Assembly: GCA_002307185.1 (NCBI GenBank)
Contig: DBTT01000023.1
Span: 1-33,081, forward strand
Source of the DNA: Bacteroidales bacterium UBA1309
GTDB lineage: Bacteria > Bacteroidota > Bacteroidia > Bacteroidales > Dysgonomonadaceae
Length of the DNA stretch: 33,081 nt
Direction of reading: 5' to 3'
Made by a program: the position numbers and the translations under genes
The notes under the pieces: model-generated
The model's input: only the letters and a program-made list of their open reading frames with translations
The model's database searches: none
What the model was told of the DNA's origin: nothing
Part shown: piece by piece, positions 31,346 through 33,081 of the stretch
Layout of the letters: every line of letters starts with the position of its first letter
Numbering within the stretch: position 1 is the first letter of the stretch

Positions 31346-31393
31346 TAAGAAAATGGGGGTGGTTGTGCTTTGGCAACCACCCCCATTTTCTTA
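31346..31393. terminator. Bidirectional terminator between ppdK and the M64 gene
   Basis: A perfect 20-bp stem (arms 31346-31365 and 31374-31393) with an 8-base loop, followed by TTTTT on the plus strand and by an A/T tail on the minus strand. Its right arm contains the stop codon of the M64 gene (31391-31393), so one hairpin ends both convergent transcripts. Confidence 0.9.
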
Positions 31394-32701
31394 TTTTTCT
31401 GTATAGAAACGGATCAATCGCTCCAAGGCTCTTTGGCAGACAGGACAAAAAGCTTCTGCGGTATTCGTCCGCATCCGGCAATCAGTCGCACTTTTGTATA
31501 TTCCCTTGGCAGAATAGGCTGCACCTTCAAAAACACCTATCTTATAGTCTTTTTGTTCGGCGGCTGGCGTTGGCACAGGCGTACCTTTGGCGAGCATATC
31601 TTCCCATTTCTCAGAGAAATTCACCAAAGTTGTCACATTCTGTTCCCACGGTTCCGTTTTCAAATCATATGTGTCAGTCGTGGCATCATTTTCGTAGAAA
31701 TATTCGTCAGCCAGACCTCCGAAGCTATGTCCGAATTCATGAACAACTACAGGTTCAAAAAATGAGTGGTGTGAGGAAGTCAGAGTAAACGCATTGTAAA
31801 TTCCACCACCGCCATAAACTGTTGAATTTGCCAGCACAATGATATGTTCATAGGGAATCCCAGCCAATACTTCATGTATCTTCTTTGTTTGATTAGTTGT
31901 CAGGTATCTTTCCGAGTAAAATGTGTCGAAATGTGAGTTGAACTGCGTGTCTTTCCATTCGTTTAGACGCGGTGTGCTTATACCGCTTTCCTCGGATGGG
32001 GAATTCACCAAGGCAATATTGAAGCGACTTTTCAATGATTTGAATGGCTCGTGCCTGAACAAGCTTTCCACCGCAATTTGTGCATCTTTCTTTAATAACC
32101 TGCTCTCTTTGTCTGTATATCCCTCTCCAAGAATAGCTATGTCGATGCAATCTTCGTATGAGCCGCTTTTTAGTAAATATTCATAAGGTGAGGTCTTTTT
32201 ATTGTCCATTTTGTGAATTAGAATATCTGTCGGATTCACTACATGTTTCAATTCGGACACAACCTGTTTTTTGTTGTCGAGCAATGTGATCTGAATTTCC
32301 ACTTCTTTTTGGGGATAAGGCACTAAAAAGGAATTTTGAAAAGAGCGTGTCACTTTCTTGGCTTCATCGGTTTGCACCCATTCTTGAAACAAAGAAGAAA
32401 ATGATGTCTTATATAGTGTCGTTTTCGTCTTGGCGTCCCTCACCGTTATTTGCCCATTTCCCTTCAATGGCAGTTCCGCCAGATGATGGCGCCTCCCTGC
32501 CCAATGATCTGTTTCGGACAATTCATCCAATCCGATTACTTGCTTAGTATCGTTTCCCGAAAAAATATAATCCAATCTTAGCGTCTTGTTTACAAAATAG
32601 TCGTCGTACTTCTGAGCGTTTATGTTCCAACTGTAGGAAAATAAGAATAGAATAAATATATTTCTCAAATAATATGCCTCTTTTATCATCTTAATCGTCA
32701 T
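31391..32701 (-). CDS. M64-family (IgA peptidase-like) metallopeptidase, exported
   Basis: 436 aa (432 if Met5, 32689, is the start). Signal peptide: basic start, then hydrophobic I-F-I-L-F-L-F-S-Y-S-W-N-I-N-A-Q. An N-terminal domain of about 170 residues (M64_N-like: N-K-T-L-R-L-D-Y-I-F-S-G-N) precedes the catalytic domain beginning D-I-A-I-L-G-E-G-Y-T. The zinc site is HEFGHSFGGLADEY: His321, Glu322, His325 and Asp332, a metzincin-like HExxHxxxxxxD arrangement of family M64. Late cysteines (D-C-R-M-R; F-C-P-V-C) may form disulphides or a second site. M64 takes its name from a Clostridium ramosum IgA-cleaving enzyme; the Bacteroidales homologues have mostly unknown targets. It is monocistronic, convergent with ppdK. 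Confidence 0.9.
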   Translation of the reverse strand: MTIKMIKEAYYLRNIFILFLFSYSWNINAQKYDDYFVNKTLRLDYIFSGNDTKQVIGLDELSETDHWAGRRHHLAELPLKGNGQITVRDAKTKTTLYKTSFSSLFQEWVQTDEAKKVTRSFQNSFLVPYPQKEVEIQITLLDNKKQVVSELKHVVNPTDILIHKMDNKKTSPYEYLLKSGSYEDCIDIAILGEGYTDKESRLLKKDAQIAVESLFRHEPFKSLKSRFNIALVNSPSEESGISTPRLNEWKDTQFNSHFDTFYSERYLTTNQTKKIHEVLAGIPYEHIIVLANSTVYGGGGIYNAFTLTSSHHSFFEPVVVHEFGHSFGGLADEYFYENDATTDTYDLKTEPWEQNVTTLVNFSEKWEDMLAKGTPVPTPAAEQKDYKIGVFEGAAYSAKGIYKSATDCRMRTNTAEAFCPVCQRALERLIRFYTEK

Positions 32702-32951
32702 TTTGATAGTTTTAGAAACGAATTTACTACAATTTACTGTTTATATTGGCCGGCTCGCTTTCTATTTTTCCTAAATGAATATTTTCATGTTAAATCGTGT
32801 TTTTTATTTGCTTTATATTTATATTTCTTCTTATATTTGAAACCTTTTCGAAAAAATTTACGATTGAAATATTTTTTGAGTTTATATCGTTCTGAAAGCT
32901 AAAAATATAAGCCTTAACTCGGAATTTATTTACGAAAAAGTTTGGTAAAAG

Positions 32952-32982
32952 TTTGCAACGAGACGAAATAGTTGTACCTTTG
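32952..32982 (+). promoter_or_regulatory. Consensus promoter at the right end of the window
   Basis: TTTG (32952-32955), 19 bases, TACCTTTG (32975-32982): the best match to the Bacteroidetes promoter in the window. It is divergent from the M64 gene and drives rightward transcription of the foldable segment that follows. Confidence 0.75.
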
Positions 32983-32983
32983 C

Positions 32984-33081
32984 ATCCGCAATCGGGAAAA
33001 GGGTTTCCTGCTTAGGCCAGGGTTAAGCGGCCTTTTGGTTGCGGATATGATTAAGGCAGGGGGAGCTGCTTGGGCCTTTTA
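32984..33081 (+). ncRNA. Candidate structured RNA or leader (cut by window end)
   Basis: Just after the promoter, GC-rich sequence folds into a three-way junction: closing stem ATCCGCAA (32984-32991) with TTGCGGAT (33039-33046), inner hairpin GGAAA/TTTCC (32995-33008), and a second hairpin that can form in two exclusive ways, GCTTA/TAAGC (33010-33028) or AGGCC/GGCCT (33014-33033). After it, 33050-33081 partly repeats the pattern (TTAAGGCAGGG ... GGGCCTTTTA). No ORF is visible. It could be a small stable RNA, the 5' end of a longer RNA gene, or a regulatory leader of a gene outside the window; no family was recognised. Confidence 0.45.

Noticed and set aside
1..33081. CRISPR arrays, tRNA and rRNA genes
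   Set aside because: No regularly spaced short repeats with unique spacers, no cloverleaf with TTCRA arm and no conserved rRNA segments were seen on either strand.

Overview
The window looks like chromosomal DNA of a Bacteroidales bacterium (Bacteroides/Parabacteroides/Dysgonomonas-like). The evidence is consistent: promoters of the TTTG-N19-21-TAnnTTTG type, almost no Shine-Dalgarno sites, an N-succinylornithine-type carbamoyltransferase (ArgF'), a capsule-assembly Wzi protein, a type IX secretion plug-like protein, an M64 peptidase, and a gltA-icd-acnA cluster. No rRNA, tRNA or CRISPR array was recognised. Most of the window is moderately AT-rich; the first 1.3 kb is clearly GC-richer.

Layout. 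1-1296: end of a GDP-fucose pathway (3' end of gmd, then fcl). 1297-3005: a stretch packed with small hairpins, holding three copies of a diverging repeat around a small cupin gene. 3012-4989: an exopolysaccharide outer-membrane YjbH protein split over two adjacent genes. 5475-6731: a surface lipoprotein. 6842-7338: an IS66 transposase remnant and an unexplained folded block. 7339-11108 (minus): a large OmpA-like/TPR lipoprotein downstream of Wzi. Three envelope or polysaccharide loci therefore lie close together.

11527-16619 (minus): acnA-icd-gltA, the oxidative arm from citrate to 2-oxoglutarate. The isocitrate dehydrogenase carries residues typical of NAD-dependent enzymes. 17031-19396 (plus): proA and argF', which draw on glutamate made by that arm for proline and arginine. 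argH lies further on in a pyrE-SRPBCC-argH operon (24829-27252, minus).

19862-22203: a doubly frameshifted AraC regulator, then an HxlR regulator divergent from an SDR oxidoreductase and a SnoaL-like gene. 22379-24401: a T9SS plug-like gene whose 3' end overlaps a convergent gene of unknown function. 27516-28127 (minus): a secreted nitroreductase-like protein. 28608-31328: pyruvate phosphate dikinase. 31391-32701 (minus): an exported M64 peptidase. The window ends with a consensus promoter followed by GC-rich foldable sequence, probably the 5' part of a noncoding RNA or structured leader cut by the window edge.

The most promising unexplained items are the hairpin-array repeats (1324-2960), the folded block at 7189-7277, and the structured transcript start at 32984-33081.
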